Shown here: positions 46,917 to 56,422 of the stretch, one piece after another | Layout: the number at the start of each line of letters is the position of its first letter | Numbering within the stretch: position 1 is the stretch's first letter | Source: Thermocoleostomius sinensis A174 | GTDB taxonomy: Bacteria; Cyanobacteriota; Cyanobacteriia; Elainellales; Elainellaceae | Direction: 5' to 3' | Assembly (NCBI RefSeq): GCF_026802175.1 | Contig: NZ_CP113797.1 | Span: 2,705,026-2,769,025, forward strand | DNA: 64,000 bases | The notes under the pieces: generated by a model | Seen by the model: only the letters and a program-made list of their open reading frames with translations | What the model was told of the DNA's origin: nothing | The model's database searches: none | Program-made: the position numbers and the translations under genes

Positions 46917-49163
46917 ATGGCGTTTTGGGAATTTCTGATTCAAAAAGAAGGCGATCGCTCTTGGTTGCCGCTGGGATCTTCTAAGGTAGAGATTCTGGAA
47001 GGACGATACCGCATTGTGGCCCATTCCGAGCGCAGCAATACCCCTGTGGAAATTCGGATCATTCACGATGCCACCGCTGAAATTCCGCCCATTCGCCGTA
47101 CGCAGAAGCGGGTTAGTCAAACCAACAACAATGGATTAGTGGCGATTCTGCCGTTTACTCGGCTGCTGCCTGGAGTTTGGGAACTGCGCTGCACCAGCGA
47201 TTTGATGGCAGATATGTTAGGAGAAGGATGGCAGCACAGCGTTCAGTTGCAAGTGTTGCCGCTAGAGGCAGACGAGGATTGGGAACCAGATTGGTTAGAG
47301 GCACACAATTTAGTTCGTGAGGCCCCCCCGCAACCTCTGACTACTGTGCCCTCTCAGGAGTCGGAGAAGGCTCCCCTCACTGCTAATTCAGGTGATGGCT
47401 TTATCGCTCGCCATGAATCGCCATTGCATTCCGTTCTCGGTCCAGAGATTTCTTCCGCAAAGCCCGCAAAGACAGAGGAAGCATCTCAACCAGCCGCCAC
47501 AGACGAGCCTCCCATCCTATCCACTGACACCCCCCCAGACACCACTCCAGACACCGCTCCAGCCGCCACGGCTTCTGATCTGCTCCCCCTAGCCGAGCGG
47601 ACGATTTCATCCGCTGCCGAGGTACCGGCACGGTTGCGTTTGGGACAAGATACATTTATTATCCAACGCGGACAGTCTCTGATGCTGATGGGGCAGGTAG
47701 AAGCCAGCAATGGGCAACCCACTGAGCAGCCCGTTTCGCTAACAGCGCTGCAAGTCCGTCTCTATGACCCTCGCACATCTAATATTCTGGCTGAACAGCA
47801 ACAACCTCTCACCGATCGCCCTTTGCCCTTTCCGTTTACTTGCCAAATTACTCTCCCCGATGACTTTCAAACTTATCTTGTCCTAGGAGAAGTGATTCTG
47901 CATACTGGCCCGGCCGCCATCAGCCAGTCCTTCAGCGTCACTACCGATCTCCACGAGTTGTTAGACGCCATTGCCAACGATTTCTCTGATATCGAGCTTT
48001 TGCCGCCGCCTGGTCTGTCTTCCGAGGCAGAAGCGCTTGCGCCCCTGGACTCAACTCCTTTACCTTCTGCGCCGACGGATACCATCGTTCAAGCAGTTCA
48101 GTTCCACCCCTCTCCTCAGCAACCGCTGCCACCGCAACTGTATCCCGCTACTGCTTCTGCCGATGCTTCTGCCGATCAAGATGGGGTTCGCAAGCCCCTC
48201 GATTTACCTTCTTTCCCAATCGCATCAACCCCAGCCAGTTCTGCTGATGTCCATCCTGCCTTCAGTGATCCGGCGGCTGGCAATGGCTCATCTCTTGCCG
48301 ATCGCCCGATCGCAGAATATGCTGGGCACTCATCTCTCAATCCAGAAATGACGGTTCCGGCTTTCCTTGATCCAGGAGCGATGGCTGCTACCACTCCGTC
48401 CGTTGTACCGCAAGCATTCGATAATGATGCTCCGCTTCCGGATTGGGAGCAGCTAGAGCGTACCGAACCACCACCATCGCCATCGGTTACTGATTCTCCA
48501 GAGGACGTAGCGTTTCGATCGTTGAATCTACAGTCCCGGTTTTGGAATCGACTTCAGTCCTTAGCGTCCGATCGCGAGTTAGTCGAATGGTTGCGGACTA
48601 TAGACCCAGTGTTTGAATCTAGACAAGCTGGCGTTGAAACTGCGGCGATACCGCCAGTCGTCGATCGCGAGTCCGAGTTAACCGCTCAAGAAATTGTAGT
48701 CGAGGACGAACTCACGGATAATTCCTCAGCTATGAATGGCGTCTCAATGGACTCGGCGGCAACAATGCCCGTTCTGCCAATTCAGGAACCTGTTCCCGTT
48801 CCCGAATTAGAGATTGCCACAGACGAGTTAATTGCTGGTGAACAAACCTCTGTCCGTGTGGTGCTCCCCTATGGATTGCCTCGGCTACTAGTGAAGCTGT
48901 GGTTTGTCGATCGGCAACAACGCACGCTCTTGGATGGTCCCCACTGGCTTCTAGACTTCGCACCCGATGGGTTTGGTCATCTCGTCACTGAAACGAAGCT
49001 TTTAGTCCCCTATGGGTGTGTTGAAATTCAAGTTGAGGCAATTGCCATTGAAATGGCGACCCAGCGCGAAAGCAACAAGGCGATCGTCGTTTGTGGCGTT
49101 GTACCACCGGATCTGTCGGTTCCATTGGATGAAATCGACGTGTGGTTGAATCAAGACAGTTAA
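46917..49163 (+). CDS. large cyanobacterial protein of unknown function, long disordered middle
   Basis: A 748-residue protein. The first 125 residues (MAFWEFLIQKEGDRSWLPLGSS, GRYRIVAHSERSNTPVEIRI, LLPGVWELRC) look like a compact beta domain. A long Pro/Ser/Thr/Ala-rich stretch follows, with an Ig-like segment near 230-345 (FIIQRGQSLMLMGQVEAS, VRLYDPRTSNILAEQQQPL, FQTYLVLGEVIL). A final beta domain (about 615-740) reads LEIATDELIAGEQTSVRVVLPYG and VKLWFVDRQQRTLLDGP. It has no signal peptide. I do not recognise a function. Confidence 0.75.
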   Translation: MAFWEFLIQKEGDRSWLPLGSSKVEILEGRYRIVAHSERSNTPVEIRIIHDATAEIPPIRRTQKRVSQTNNNGLVAILPFTRLLPGVWELRCTSDLMADMLGEGWQHSVQLQVLPLEADEDWEPDWLEAHNLVREAPPQPLTTVPSQESEKAPLTANSGDGFIARHESPLHSVLGPEISSAKPAKTEEASQPAATDEPPILSTDTPPDTTPDTAPAATASDLLPLAERTISSAAEVPARLRLGQDTFIIQRGQSLMLMGQVEASNGQPTEQPVSLTALQVRLYDPRTSNILAEQQQPLTDRPLPFPFTCQITLPDDFQTYLVLGEVILHTGPAAISQSFSVTTDLHELLDAIANDFSDIELLPPPGLSSEAEALAPLDSTPLPSAPTDTIVQAVQFHPSPQQPLPPQLYPATASADASADQDGVRKPLDLPSFPIASTPASSADVHPAFSDPAAGNGSSLADRPIAEYAGHSSLNPEMTVPAFLDPGAMAATTPSVVPQAFDNDAPLPDWEQLERTEPPPSPSVTDSPEDVAFRSLNLQSRFWNRLQSLASDRELVEWLRTIDPVFESRQAGVETAAIPPVVDRESELTAQEIVVEDELTDNSSAMNGVSMDSAATMPVLPIQEPVPVPELEIATDELIAGEQTSVRVVLPYGLPRLLVKLWFVDRQQRTLLDGPHWLLDFAPDGFGHLVTETKLLVPYGCVEIQVEAIAIEMATQRESNKAIVVCGVVPPDLSVPLDEIDVWLNQDS

Positions 49164-49181
49164 CCCCTGAAAGAAGGGACT

Positions 49182-49244
49182 TCCGATCCAGCTCTCCTTT
49201 TCTGGGAGAAGGAAAGGGGGCTGGGGGATGAGGGGGGTCGGAAG
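49182..49244. repeat. dispersed palindromic repeat
   Basis: Outer arms TTCCGA/TCGGAA enclose an inner CTCTCCTTTTC/GAGAAGG stem and a G-rich GGGGGCTGGGGGATGAGG part. It resembles sequences at 16314 and 43841. It sits between two convergent genes. Confidence 0.55.
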
Positions 49245-49285
49245 GCAAGATCCAAGATCAAGGATGGCCGGGGTAATAGCTGGCT

Positions 49286-49687
49286 CTACCAAAACTCTGG
49301 GGTAGGAATGGGTTCCCCATAGCTAGGATCATAGGGAACTGGCACGCCGTATGGGTCAACTGGCAGCGGGTCATCGTAGATTGGCTCAACCGGAATAGGT
49401 TCCCCATAACCAGAATCGTAAGGATCAACCAGACCATTGGGATCAATCAGGACAGGAGCATCGTCGGTGCAGCCAAGATTCACTGCTTCTTGCACGGTAT
49501 AAATGTCACCCGTCAATGTTTCGACGTAGGTGTCAATCACCGATTGATAACCGCAAGTTCTGCCGAATTCGTCGGTGATAACGTATCGATCGCTAATTTG
49601 ACGATCGGAGTGCACCACCTCTGCCCCTACCGGAGCCGCGATCGGCAAAATCAAGAGAGCCGTTGTCATGCCAATAAGTTTGTGCAT
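49286..49687 (-). CDS. small secreted protein with acidic Pro/Tyr-rich tail
   Basis: A 133-residue protein. Residues 1-22 are a signal peptide ending at VGA. The mature N-terminal half has two Cys (RTCGYQ, NLGCTD) that could form a disulfide. The C-terminal half is a low-complexity run of GYGEPIPVEP, DDPLPVDPYG and SYGEPIP repeats. I do not recognise a family. Confidence 0.7.
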   Translation of the reverse strand: MHKLIGMTTALLILPIAAPVGAEVVHSDRQISDRYVITDEFGRTCGYQSVIDTYVETLTGDIYTVQEAVNLGCTDDAPVLIDPNGLVDPYDSGYGEPIPVEPIYDDPLPVDPYGVPVPYDPSYGEPIPTPEFW

Positions 49688-49916
49688 AAGGCTGATGGGT
49701 AACGAGTGGAATCAAACAATTTTCCAATCAATACCATTGACAACAATGCCAAGACCGGCTATTCCAAATTGCGTTTAGGTTTCTTAGAGCGGGGGATTCG
49801 ATCGCAATGGCTCGATTGACGCGCAATGGTTGTTAAAATTTCTTAGCAGTCAGAAATTGAGACCCAATTCACAGTAAAGTTGGCTCTAAGATTTGTTGTA
49901 TTTATGAGGAGAGCCG

Positions 49917-50048
49917 ATGCTTTTTGCAGCTTATTCAGCTTCGTTTTTGCCCTCAGTGCTAGTTCCCGTCACTGGATTGGTGTTTCCGGCTGTGGCGATG
50001 GCGTTTTTGTTCCTTTACATTGAGCGCGAAGACGCCGCTGGTCTGTAG
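49917..50048 (+). CDS. psaI: photosystem I subunit VIII
   Basis: A 43-residue one-span membrane protein: SASFLPSVLVPVTGLVFPA then VAMAFLFLYIERED. This is the PsaI pattern; PsaI helps bind PsaL to the PSI core. It is in the usual place just before psaL, 147 bases upstream. A GGAG ribosome site precedes the ATG by 5 bases. Confidence 0.93.
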   Translation: MLFAAYSASFLPSVLVPVTGLVFPAVAMAFLFLYIEREDAAGL

Positions 50049-50195
50049 TCCTAACTTTTTGTCTTAAAAGTTAGCAGGTATCTCTGCCCTAGGCGCGCTT
50101 GCTAACTCGTTCTGCTGGGTTTGGATTTAATATCCAAACAGCAATAAAACTAGACTTAGATAACATAAACAAGCGATTTTGGAGATAAATCCACG

Positions 50196-50678
50196 ATGAC
50201 AACGGAAGTAGTTAAACCCGCTGACGATCCCCAAATCGGTAATTTGGCTACCCCTATTAACTCATCCCCGTTCACAAAGGCGTTGATTAACAACTTGCCC
50301 GCCTACCGGGCTGGGTTGTCCCCTCAGCGTCGGGGACTGGAAATTGGCATGGCCCATGGATACTTGCTGTATGGGCCATTTACCTATGCGGGTCCCTTAC
50401 GTAATTCGGATGTGAGCGATCTGGCTGGGTTAATTGGTGCGGCTGGTCTCGTTGTAATTTTGACAATCTGTCTCTCCATCTACGGCAGTTCTCAGCCCAA
50501 CAAACCCATCAGTACTGTTACCAATCCCAACCCACCTAGCAGCCTGGAAACTTCCGAAGGTTGGAGCGAATTTGCCGGTAGCTTCTTAATTGGTGGCATC
50601 GGTGGGGCAGCGTTTGCCTATCTCTTGTTCCAGGTGTTTAATTCTGGTGTTTTCCATGCGATCGGCAATCTAGGGTAA
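50196..50678 (+). CDS. psaL: photosystem I subunit XI
   Basis: A 160-residue membrane protein that forms the trimer or tetramer contact of photosystem I. NLATPINSSPFTKALINNLPAYRAGLSPQRRGLEIGMAHGYLLYGPF is the conserved N-terminal part with chlorophyll ligands; two membrane segments follow (about 75-95 and 122-148). Cotranscription with psaI is likely, and a good terminator follows. Confidence 0.97.
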   Translation: MTTEVVKPADDPQIGNLATPINSSPFTKALINNLPAYRAGLSPQRRGLEIGMAHGYLLYGPFTYAGPLRNSDVSDLAGLIGAAGLVVILTICLSIYGSSQPNKPISTVTNPNPPSSLETSEGWSEFAGSFLIGGIGGAAFAYLLFQVFNSGVFHAIGNLG

Positions 50679-50759
50679 GGGTTCCTTTGTTCACTCCAAA
50701 CTCTGCCTGACGACGCTCTGGCTACAACGTTTGAATGAATGTGTGATTGAACATGCAAC

Positions 50760-50792
50760 ACTGTCCAAGGTAAAAACTTGGGCAGTTTTTTT
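50760..50792 (+). terminator. terminator after psaL
   Basis: ACTGTCCAAG/CTTGGGCAGT stem with loop GTAAAAA and a T8 run. It ends the psaI-psaL transcript. Confidence 0.85.
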
Positions 50793-50900
50793 AGGCCGCC
50801 ACTTGAGGCTTTAAAGCCAAATAGAGGTGCAACGACAACACCTCTACTGACTAAACTAGTGAGCTAGGAAGCTTCAAGCAATGATCGAACCAGGGCAAGT

Positions 50901-51020
50901 TTAAATTGAAGACCCTAAGCCTGCATAAGCCCCATAGAAGAACAGGCCAACCACAACCAGCACGCCCGTTCCGGCAATGGTTGCTACAACCCAGAGGGGA
51001 ATTCTGCCAGATTGCAACAT
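50901..51020 (-). CDS. psbJ: photosystem II protein J
   Basis: A 39-residue single-span protein, [18 protein letters not shown] then [19 protein letters not shown], which is PsbJ. It is near the QB/plastoquinone exchange site of PSII. ATG 51020 is chosen because GGGAGG lies 9 bases before it; the in-frame ATG at 51026 lies only 3 bases from that site. It is the last gene of psbEFLJ. Confidence 0.95.
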   Translation of the reverse strand: MLQSGRIPLWVVATIAGTGVLVVVGLFFYGAYAGLGSSI

Positions 51021-51050
51021 AATCATGAACCTCCCAACTTGCTTAAAGAA

Positions 51051-51176
51051 TTAATTGAAGAAATAGCTAGAGAACAAAATGCCAAGTACGAAAACTAATA
51101 GCAACCCGAGGTAGAGCGAAGTACGATTTAACTCAACTGGTTGCTTATTAGGATTAGGACTCCGTTGTAACGCCAC
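51051..51176 (-). CDS. psbL: photosystem II protein L
   Basis: A 41-residue single-span protein with the PsbL pattern [20 protein letters not shown] then [17 protein letters not shown]. The start is GTG at 51176 with GGAGG five bases before it; that site lies directly after the psbF stop at 51186. It is important for PSII dimer and plastoquinone binding. Confidence 0.95.
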   Translation of the reverse strand: MALQRSPNPNKQPVELNRTSLYLGLLLVFVLGILFSSYFFN

Positions 51177-51185
51177 AATGACCTC

Positions 51186-51326
<141 letters not shown>

Positions 51327-51343
51327 TCAATCTGTGTTTGTTA

Positions 51344-51595
51344 CTACTTGTCTTGTAAAAACTCATTGATTTGTTGCTTCGACTCAAACCGATCGTTCAC
51401 AATGGGCAACTCTTGTCGAGTTTCCGTGAAGTATTCGTTGGGTCTAGGTGTGCCGAACACGTCGTAGGCCAAACCAGTGCTAACAAAAAGCCAGCCAGCA
51501 ATAAATAATGCTGGAATTGTAATGCTGTGAATGACCCAATAACGAACACTCGTTACGATATCGGAAAAGGGACGTTCACCTGTAGTACCAGCCAT
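51344..51595 (-). CDS. psbE: cytochrome b559 alpha subunit
   Basis: An 83-residue PSII protein. [31 protein letters not shown] holds the heme-ligand His and the single span; [16 protein letters not shown] is the conserved lumenal part. It heads psbEFLJ. A strong GGGAGGAG ribosome site lies just before the ATG. Confidence 0.98.
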   Translation of the reverse strand: MAGTTGERPFSDIVTSVRYWVIHSITIPALFIAGWLFVSTGLAYDVFGTPRPNEYFTETRQELPIVNDRFESKQQINEFLQDK

Positions 51596-51636
51596 TCAAT
51601 CTCCTCCCAAAGATGGTAAATTGGAACCCAATTTAT

Positions 51637-51665
51637 ATGATACGAGAGTACGCAAAGAGTCACAA
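51637..51665 (-). promoter_or_regulatory. candidate promoter of psbEFLJ
   Basis: On the minus strand TTGTGA and TATCAT are spaced by 17 bases, about 42 bases before the psbE start codon. No stronger candidate is seen in the 340-base gap between psbE and ycf48. Confidence 0.5.
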
Positions 51666-51935
51666 GCAAGAATTGCCAATTGAATTCTCTTTGCTCATCG
51701 CTTTATTCATCAGTCGAGTCGTTCAATCCTCCATTCAGCTATCAGTTTTAACTGGAAATCAATCTAGTTGACCTCTGTAAACCGCCGTGATTTCTTGGAT
51801 ACTTTCTAACTGCTTCTGACCGATAACAAAGTTATTCCAAACGCCTATCTGCAACCTCGATCGCCACAACCAGAGTTCAATCAGTTGGTATCGTCTACCT
51901 GCTCGCAAATGGTTTCACTCAAAATCGATGAAGGA

Positions 51936-52949
51936 TTAGGCCGCCTCCGTAGACGGTTGATATTTCAACAGCGTTCCATTTTGACCTAAAATAAAGCCTC
52001 GGTCTGGTGATATAAACATCACTTTGTAGAAATTAGACGGAACATTTTCGACCGCTCTATCTTTTTGCCAAGTTTGCCCGCCGTCTACACTCACCAGCAG
52101 ATTGCCACTGCCGCCAGCAACCCAAATCTCTTCAGGAGTGCGATAGGCCAAATCCAGTAACCCCCAACTGGTGGCATATTCTGGGGAAATTGGCTCGTCC
52201 CATTCGTCTAAACTATCCTCCTGACTAAATTGGACAACGCCTCCACGCGCCAACAGCCAAACCCGACCATCCTTACCAAAGCCCATATTTTGTAGACGGC
52301 GAGAACTATTGCGATTATGAGGTTCCCAAGCTTCCTGACCCGGCTCCCACGTGGAATAGAAGCTGCCGCGGGCTGATACGGCTACATACTTGCCGTCGTT
52401 CGATCGCGACACATTCCGAATAACCCCGACGGCTTCCTGCACCATTGCCTGCCAAGTGCGCCCCCCATCTTTGGTGCGATAAATTGCGCCAATGTCCGTT
52501 GCTAGCTCTGCCGCCTTTGGCCCCAAGGCGGTAATTGCATAGGGCGAACCCGGTAATTTTTCGCTAAGTGGAACGCGCAGCCAAGTTTGGCCACCATCTA
52601 AAGTGTGCAGCAGAATATTGGGCTGTCCAGTGATCCAGCCTTCATCGCCCGCAAAACTGACTGAATTAAAGCTATAGATCAATGAGTCGCCCAAATCTAG
52701 ACTGCGTTGTTGCCAACTCTGCCCGCCATCAGTGGTTTCTAGAAGTGTGGCGTTTTTACCTACCAACCACCCGTGATTCGGGTCATCTGTAAATGCAATA
52801 TCTGATAGTGTTTCCTGGGTCGGCAATTCAATGACTTGCCAAGGATTAAATTCGACAGATGGCAGAAACCCGCGTGCGCAACTGGCACATAGCAGGACTG
52901 CGACAACTACAATAGCAATTTGCTTTAAGGGTTTTAGAATTGAGTTCAT
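51936..52949 (-). CDS. ycf48: Ycf48-like photosystem II assembly protein
   Basis: A 337-residue lumenal lipoprotein. The signal ends in the lipobox LLCASC. The rest is a seven-bladed propeller with repeated [30 protein letters not shown] and [12 protein letters not shown] units. Ycf48 binds precursor D1 during PSII assembly and repair. It lies between rubA and psbE, the gene order usual in cyanobacteria. Confidence 0.95.
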   Translation of the reverse strand: MNSILKPLKQIAIVVVAVLLCASCARGFLPSVEFNPWQVIELPTQETLSDIAFTDDPNHGWLVGKNATLLETTDGGQSWQQRSLDLGDSLIYSFNSVSFAGDEGWITGQPNILLHTLDGGQTWLRVPLSEKLPGSPYAITALGPKAAELATDIGAIYRTKDGGRTWQAMVQEAVGVIRNVSRSNDGKYVAVSARGSFYSTWEPGQEAWEPHNRNSSRRLQNMGFGKDGRVWLLARGGVVQFSQEDSLDEWDEPISPEYATSWGLLDLAYRTPEEIWVAGGSGNLLVSVDGGQTWQKDRAVENVPSNFYKVMFISPDRGFILGQNGTLLKYQPSTEAA

Positions 52950-53153
52950 CGGACTACAGACTACAACTCCTAACTGGTTTGGGATGACAAGACTGGATTT
53001 AGCGATCGCCAGTATTGCCTCAAGCGAGTCACTTCATAGGGTGTGATTCACATCCACGTGACGCACTGCCTATGGAGGTGAACCGGATGGGTCAATACAA
53101 TCGTCCCTTAAAAAAGAGGTGCGATCGGCAAGGATGGGTGGCAAGGAATTGAT

Positions 53154-53489
53154 TTACCGCAAGCCGTACAGACTAATGAAGAATAAAAAGCCCAGTGCCA
53201 GGGCCCCAAAGATCAACACATTTTTCTGACCGGGGGTGAGTGAATTTACCCCAAGCCCGTACTTCAAGTTTTCCTTAAAGCCAGATGGATTACCTACTGG
53301 ACCAATGTTGCTGAATCGAGGTTTGCGTGCTCCACAGACGGGGCAACGCCAACTTTCAGCAAGCGCTTCAAAGGCAGTCCCTGCGGGCGTGTTGCTGGTG
53401 CTATCCCCCTTGGTGGGTTCATAAACATACCCGCAAGCCCCACATTCATAGCGATCGAGGGTTTTGGGATCAAGAGCTTCTGTACTCAT
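53154..53489 (-). CDS. rubA: membrane-anchored rubredoxin
   Basis: A 111-residue protein. The rubredoxin domain has the iron site YECGACGYVYEP and WRCPVCGARK (four Cys). A linker and a C-terminal membrane segment (NVLIFGALALGFLFFISLYGL) follow. RubA is needed for assembly of PSII (and reported for PSI). It heads the rubA-ycf48-psbEFLJ block. Confidence 0.95.
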   Translation of the reverse strand: MSTEALDPKTLDRYECGACGYVYEPTKGDSTSNTPAGTAFEALAESWRCPVCGARKPRFSNIGPVGNPSGFKENLKYGLGVNSLTPGQKNVLIFGALALGFLFFISLYGLR

Positions 53490-53605
53490 TACTAGTGCCC
53501 GTTTATTTCAATCGAGAGTCGCTAGAGATTCGCTGCAAAACTGCAAATATGAGAAACTCTGTTACAAAAGATTATGACATAGAGTGATGATCCTAATGAT
53601 TGATC

Positions 53606-54103
53606 CTAGCGATCCTGATCTCGATGGGAGCGTTTAGGGTTGCCGTTGGAGGATGTCGGACGAAAGGCCGCCATCAGCAAGCAAAGAATGCCCAGGTTGA
53701 TAAACACATCGGCAATATTGAACACGGGGAAATTAATCAAGCGAAAATCGAAAAAATCCACCACTTCGCCATTGAGAAAGCGATCGATGCCGTTTCCCAA
53801 AGCACCAGCCAAAATACAGCCATAGCCCGCTTGCTCCCAGCGCGGCAACCGAGGGCCAAATATCGCCAAAGCAGCTAGCCCTAGACTCACAATCAACGAC
53901 AACCAGCGTAGCCACTCACCTTGCTCACTGAATAAACTGAAGGCGGCTCCTTTGTTGGTGACATAGGTGAGATGAAACACACCTTCCCACAGCGGCACGG
54001 TTTGCGTGAGTTCAAAGGTGCGAGTAACCCAAAATTTGCTGACCTGGTCTAACACCAAGCCAATGACGGCAGCAATCCAAAACAGACGGTTTTTTATCCT
54101 CAT
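53606..54103 (-). CDS. lspA: lipoprotein signal peptidase
   Basis: A 165-residue aspartyl peptidase with four membrane segments that removes signal peptides from lipoproteins. The catalytic Asp are in AGALGNGIDRFLNGEVVDFFDF and FNIADVFINLGI; VTNKGAAFSLF is a further family motif. It is followed upstream by bioY on the same strand. Confidence 0.93.
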   Translation of the reverse strand: MRIKNRLFWIAAVIGLVLDQVSKFWVTRTFELTQTVPLWEGVFHLTYVTNKGAAFSLFSEQGEWLRWLSLIVSLGLAALAIFGPRLPRWEQAGYGCILAGALGNGIDRFLNGEVVDFFDFRLINFPVFNIADVFINLGILCLLMAAFRPTSSNGNPKRSHRDQDR

Positions 54104-54198
54104 GACGGTGGTGGCGATCGAGTTGGCTGCCGAGTAGAAAATCAGTGACTTCTAGCGCTAGGGCTATTCCTAGTAAACCATTGTTCGGAGAGTTGGGA

Positions 54199-54798
54199 TT
54201 AATAAAACATTAAGTGTCGCAAAATATAGGACATGACCGTGACAGCACAGACGATCGCCAGTTGCCCCGGCAGGGGGTGGATCGAATAAGTGAGAAACGC
54301 TTGCCAAAACGGAACTGCACTCAGCGAAGCCCACTGAAATAGGTGAGCCATCAGAAGATACCCTACTCCTGTTAGATGAATCGTCAGTAAGCCAAACACA
54401 CAACTGAGAGCTAGAAACTCCAAACGTACTGGCAAGCGAAACGCCAACCAACCGCAGATCCAGGCACCCGGAATAAAGCCCAACAAATAGCCAAAGCTGG
54501 GTTGCAATAGATATCCCAACCCGCCGCCTTGGGCAAACACATCAAACCACGTCAGCCCCAGCAGCACATAGGCAATTTGGGAGACAGCGGCTGCACTTTT
54601 GCCGCCCAAACACCCCACCAATAGCACGGCTCCAACTTGCCACGTGACACCCAGCGAATAGGCATAAATACCAGACTGACTCCAACTCCAAGGAGGACTG
54701 GCAATAAAAGCTTCTAACAAAGTCCCGCCGATCGTCAGGACGATGCCAATCAAAACCCACAACAGTTGGGTGGGAGCAGCCACGTTCACGCTAGACAC
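54199..54798 (-). CDS. bioY: biotin transporter S-component
   Basis: A 199-residue integral membrane protein with six segments. Its length and the motif G...GYLLGFIPGAWICGWLA fit BioY, the substrate-binding part of an energy-coupling-factor biotin transporter. In several cyanobacteria BioY acts alone or with shared ATPase units, which are not here. Its start is about 95 bases upstream of lspA, so cotranscription is likely. Confidence 0.82.
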   Translation of the reverse strand: MSSVNVAAPTQLLWVLIGIVLTIGGTLLEAFIASPPWSWSQSGIYAYSLGVTWQVGAVLLVGCLGGKSAAAVSQIAYVLLGLTWFDVFAQGGGLGYLLQPSFGYLLGFIPGAWICGWLAFRLPVRLEFLALSCVFGLLTIHLTGVGYLLMAHLFQWASLSAVPFWQAFLTYSIHPLPGQLAIVCAVTVMSYILRHLMFY

Positions 54799-54991
54799 AA
54801 AGAGATATTAGGAGTAAAGATTTGCGGGAATCGGGGTGCACAATAGTGAGTCACCCAATGTCGAGTTGCCCAATAGGACGAGTGTTGCTGCATGGGATGC
54901 TGAAGATTCAACCCAAAAATTATACTGCGCTACTCAACAATTGCTTCGCCCAGATTTTTGTCCAGATTTTTGTCTGGATGATAGAAGGCTA

Positions 54992-55960
54992 TCAACGAGT
55001 AACCGCCAATGCTTCCACCTGACGACGGGGAATCTCGTAGGTAAAGAAATCGTGCGCCATCAGAGTATTGGGAAAGATGGCTTTGGCTTCTGCAAGTAAA
55101 TCATCCAAGCCGATCGAATTGCCAGGAGCATAACGGGGGCTGAAATGTGTCATGATCAATTGCTTGGCTTGCGCTCCCAGCGCCACCTGAGCCGCCATTG
55201 TAGACGTAGAGTGTAGGCGTTGATAGGCTAATTCGGCATCTTGATGCGAAAAAGTAGCTTCATGCACCAACACATCAGCATCCTGAGCTAACTCCACCGC
55301 TGCATCACAGTAAATCGTGTCAGTACAGTACACAAACTTGCGTCCTATCTGCGTTTCGCCACATAGATCGGCTCCATTGACAATGCGTCCATCGGATAAT
55401 GTAATCACCTCGCCCCGCTTGAGTTTGCCATAAAGCGGGCCAGGCGGAATGCCCATTGCCATTGCTCGATCGACATCAAACCGGCCCGCCTTATCTTTTT
55501 CAGCGACTCGGTAGCCAAAGGCAGGCACGCGATGCGTCAACGGAGCACAGCTAACAGTAAATTCTTCATCCTCGAACACCAACCCCGGCCTGACTGTATG
55601 TACTTTCACCGGATATGAAAAATGCGTTTGGGAATAGCGCCCACAAGCCTTTAAATAGTCATCTAACTTAGGAGGGCCGTAAATATCAATTCGGCTAGGA
55701 TTTCCTGCCAACCCGCAGCTTGCCAGTAGCCCCATCAGCCCATAAATATGATCTCCATGCATATGGGTGATGAAGATCCGAGTAATTTGACTAACTTTTA
55801 GCTCGCTGCGCAACACCTGATGCTGAGTGCCTTCACCACAGTCAAACAACCATACTTCGGCGCGCTGAGGTAGACGTAGGGCAATACTGGAGACATTACG
55901 CGATCGAGTGGGCACTCCGGAACTCGTCCCTAGAAACGTAATTTGCAAAGCTTCATCCAA
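54992..55960 (-). CDS. rnz: ribonuclease Z
   Basis: A 322-residue metallo-beta-lactamase-fold nuclease that trims tRNA 3' ends. The zinc motif is [12 protein letters not shown], with [20 protein letters not shown] at the N-terminus, the exosite-like [39 protein letters not shown] and [24 protein letters not shown]. It would process tRNA such as the CCA-less tRNA-Pro in this window. Confidence 0.95.
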   Translation of the reverse strand: MDEALQITFLGTSSGVPTRSRNVSSIALRLPQRAEVWLFDCGEGTQHQVLRSELKVSQITRIFITHMHGDHIYGLMGLLASCGLAGNPSRIDIYGPPKLDDYLKACGRYSQTHFSYPVKVHTVRPGLVFEDEEFTVSCAPLTHRVPAFGYRVAEKDKAGRFDVDRAMAMGIPPGPLYGKLKRGEVITLSDGRIVNGADLCGETQIGRKFVYCTDTIYCDAAVELAQDADVLVHEATFSHQDAELAYQRLHSTSTMAAQVALGAQAKQLIMTHFSPRYAPGNSIGLDDLLAEAKAIFPNTLMAHDFFTYEIPRRQVEALAVTR

Positions 55961-56299
55961 TCCGTCAGTAAGGGTTTACCACCCACCTATAGTGACATAA
56001 GTAAATTACGATTTGCTATTGGCTAATTAATCACTCGATCCGCATGGATCACAGAAATCAGTCCTGACCGAGAAATTAATCCGTGGAATGACTGAAGCAG
56101 CCTTGGTGATTGCCTAAAGCTTTTATCTTGCTCTCCGTAAAACTGAGGAGGAAATCAGCGGTTTTGTTCTGATTACAAAATAATCTCTCCGTTCTTATCC
56201 AAATCTTGATGAAATGGCCCTACTATTAAGCAGAGAAGTTAAGTACGATCGACTAATTTTAAGTAGATCCAGGTTTAGGACAATCTAGACAAGCTAGAT
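55961..56299. other. divergent intergenic region
   Basis: 339 AT-rich bases between rnz and the second SpoIID gene. No coding frame or hairpin with a T-run is seen. It presumably carries both promoters. Confidence 0.45.
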
Positions 56300-56422
56300 G
56301 TGAGCAGACAGAAAAGGGCTTTACCTGTTTCTAATACTAGTGTTCAAGGATGGCTAGGGATTACTTTTGAGTTTGTTTTTGACCGATCGTTTTTGCTTTT
56401 TCGGTGCGAGGAGCTTACCAAT